A stretch of 31,095 bases of DNA from a virus: positions 1 to 31,095 of the IMG/VR virus record IMGVR_UViG_3300029319_000290. One strand, 5' to 3'. This document shows positions 29,933 through 31,095 of this stretch, piece by piece. Within the stretch, counting starts at the first letter, position 1. Every line of letters starts with the position of its first letter. The notes below the pieces were generated by a model. That model did not search any database. It had not been told where the DNA came from and saw only the letters and a program-made list of their open reading frames with translations. The position numbers and the translations under genes are program-made.

Positions 29933-31095
29933 CTAGAAATATATCATACCGGTAATTTGATTTATTGGAGCAAAGGCACCAGTTAATTTGTATGTTTTTC
30001 CTTTATATACAAATACCAAACCTTCACTTGGCACAATAGCATTCATACCACCGATAGAATTTAATTTATTTAATTGTTGTGTTAACCTATTTATCTTTTT
30101 AATGTCGCCGCCTTTTTTAACAACTGATATAGACTGCTGAACTTGTTTTCTTATATTTTGTACTGCTTTATCTGGATTTGCTGCCAAGAATCCATCTACA
30201 TTTTTTAATACCTCTGCACCTAATTCGAAAAACAGCAATTCAAATGGTAGCATATTTTTCTTTACTTGGTCAGCATGATTCATTTTATCAAACTCCTTTG
30301 CCTTTTCTAAAACCTTAGCATCGCTTATATTTTTAGCGTTAAGTCTAAATGATTTATCAAAAAAGGCCCAGCGTTTAACCAATCCCATTTTTATTGTATT
30401 ATCTATTCCTTTGAATTTTTTATCTACAAAATCTGACCACCACGCTTGATGATATTCGCCAAATGTATTTGAGTCAGACATATTAAATTTTTTCATTAGA
30501 CCGTTTAGCTTTCCTAGAAAATAAGGTTTTCTTTCAGAGTAGTCCTGATGTTTTTTAACCTTAAGAAATTGCGGACCTATTATAGAAAAATTCTTTTGTA
30601 CATTTTGATTTATCTGTGTTATCATACCTGCCAGCATTCTAGCGCCGCCAGAAACAGCGCCTATTGCTTTGCCGTCTTTATACTGCAATACATTATGAAA
30701 TTGTAGATGAGGTGCATCATAGTTGATTACGTTTGATGATGCAGGGTACATTATTTCCATATTTACCCAATTGTTTCCATCATCAAATATTTTCTTTTTT
30801 TGCTTATCACTTAATCCACTAATAGCCTTTGACAAATCATTCATAGCATAGTTGAATGCCTTTTCTATATTACCTCTGCCAGCAAACTTTTTTGCAATTG
30901 CCTTAGAATCTACACCGCCTCGTTTTATATCACCAGTATTTCTAGCAGCAACTAATTTGTTTGTCCAAGATATAAATAAATTTTGCCCATCTGTTTTTTC
31001 TGTAGCTTTTTCATCTATATCTAACTTGCCTTGCAGTGCCACATCGATTATCTGTCTAAAATCTCCAAATGTTAAACCTTTATCGTCGAATGGGT
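29933..31095 (-). CDS. Ligase-type nucleotidyltransferase-like protein (5' end beyond right edge)
   Basis: The frame is open to the window edge; a GTG at 31042 is only an internal codon, because at least 17 coding codons (PFDDKGLTFGDFRQIID) precede it. Numbering from that GTG, the chain shows EKTDGQNLF at 15-23 with K16 (K-x-D-G), an Arg-containing AARNTGD at 32-38, NMEIMYP at 94-100 (motif III-like Glu), and near the end SEGLVFVYKGKTYKL at 339-353, which fits motif IV (EGLVF) and motif V (K-x-Y-K). This order is the signature of the DNA/RNA ligase and capping-enzyme superfamily, which forms a covalent nucleotidyl-lysine. About 180 residues of helical sequence separate motifs III and IV. I do not know its substrate; sequence between motifs is unlike T4 RNA or DNA ligases. 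Confidence 0.68.
   Translation of the reverse strand, partial: PFDDKGLTFGDFRQIIDVALQGKLDIDEKATEKTDGQNLFISWTNKLVAARNTGDIKRGGVDSKAIAKKFAGRGNIEKAFNYAMNDLSKAISGLSDKQKKKIFDDGNNWVNMEIMYPASSNVINYDAPHLQFHNVLQYKDGKAIGAVSGGARMLAGMITQINQNVQKNFSIIGPQFLKVKKHQDYSERKPYFLGKLNGLMKKFNMSDSNTFGEYHQAWWSDFVDKKFKGIDNTIKMGLVKRWAFFDKSFRLNAKNISDAKVLEKAKEFDKMNHADQVKKNMLPFELLFFELGAEVLKNVDGFLAANPDKAVQNIRKQVQQSISVVKKGGDIKKINRLTQQLNKLNSIGGMNAIVPSEGLVFVYKGKTYKLTGAFAPINQITGMIYF

Noticed and set aside
1-31095. tRNA genes, CRISPR arrays, insertion sequences, integrase or attachment sites
   Set aside because: I looked and saw no cloverleaf-like element, spaced direct repeats, transposase or recombinase motif in this window.

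Overview
The window is a continuous, single-direction stretch of virion structure and assembly genes from a tailed phage of the T4 superfamily (contractile-tailed, myovirus morphology). Every gene I accept is on the minus strand, so transcription runs from the right edge to the left. The DNA is strongly AT-rich (by eye about 70% AT, not computed). Genes are packed with 0-60 bp gaps or short overlaps, and most have a GGAG-type ribosome binding site. A bS21 homologue, a PhoH ATPase and T4-like core genes at low GC resemble marine T4-like phages such as those of Pelagibacter and other low-GC marine bacteria. That host guess is inference.

Layout in transcription order, right to left. (1) 31095-28957: a 5'-truncated gene with ligase-type nucleotidyltransferase motifs, a zinc-ribbon protein and a small holin-like membrane protein. 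(2) 28914-25480: large terminase (gp17-like) and portal (gp20-like). (3) 25424-19710: prohead core and maturation genes, namely two small core candidates, the gp21-type protease, two unrecognised proteins, a ribosomal protein bS21 homologue on its own terminator-bounded unit, and the acidic scaffold gp22. (4) 19690-18122: major capsid gp23, closed by a strong terminator. (5) 18030-14415: PhoH-like ATPase, neck proteins gp13 and gp14, a gp15-like tail terminator and a small coiled-coil protein. (6) 14328-11553: sheath gp18 and tube gp19, closed by a second strong terminator. (7) 11437-7109: a gp26-like protein whose reading frame appears to continue by ribosomal frameshift into an 80-codon ORF without a start codon, then a small protein and the tape measure. 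(8) 7106-938: baseplate proteins, including a gp53/LysM-like protein, a hub-like protein and a protein with a HiPIP-like cysteine motif. (9) 897-1: the start of a divergent family A DNA polymerase that runs off the left edge.

Together the genes build the head (portal, scaffold, protease, capsid), package DNA (terminase), close the head (neck proteins) and build the contractile tail (tube, sheath, tape measure, chaperone-like gp26, baseplate). The main regulatory signal is a recurring 10-base motif, ATATTTATAT on the coding strand. It lies just upstream of almost every transcription unit and in inverse orientation to the classical T4 late promoter TATAAATA. Four intrinsic terminators divide the region.

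The observations most worth following are the probable programmed +1/-2 frameshift at a seven-T run in the gp26-like gene, the truncated family A polymerase beside the baseplate genes, the inverse-oriented promoter-like motif, the phage bS21, and the ligase-like protein at the right edge.
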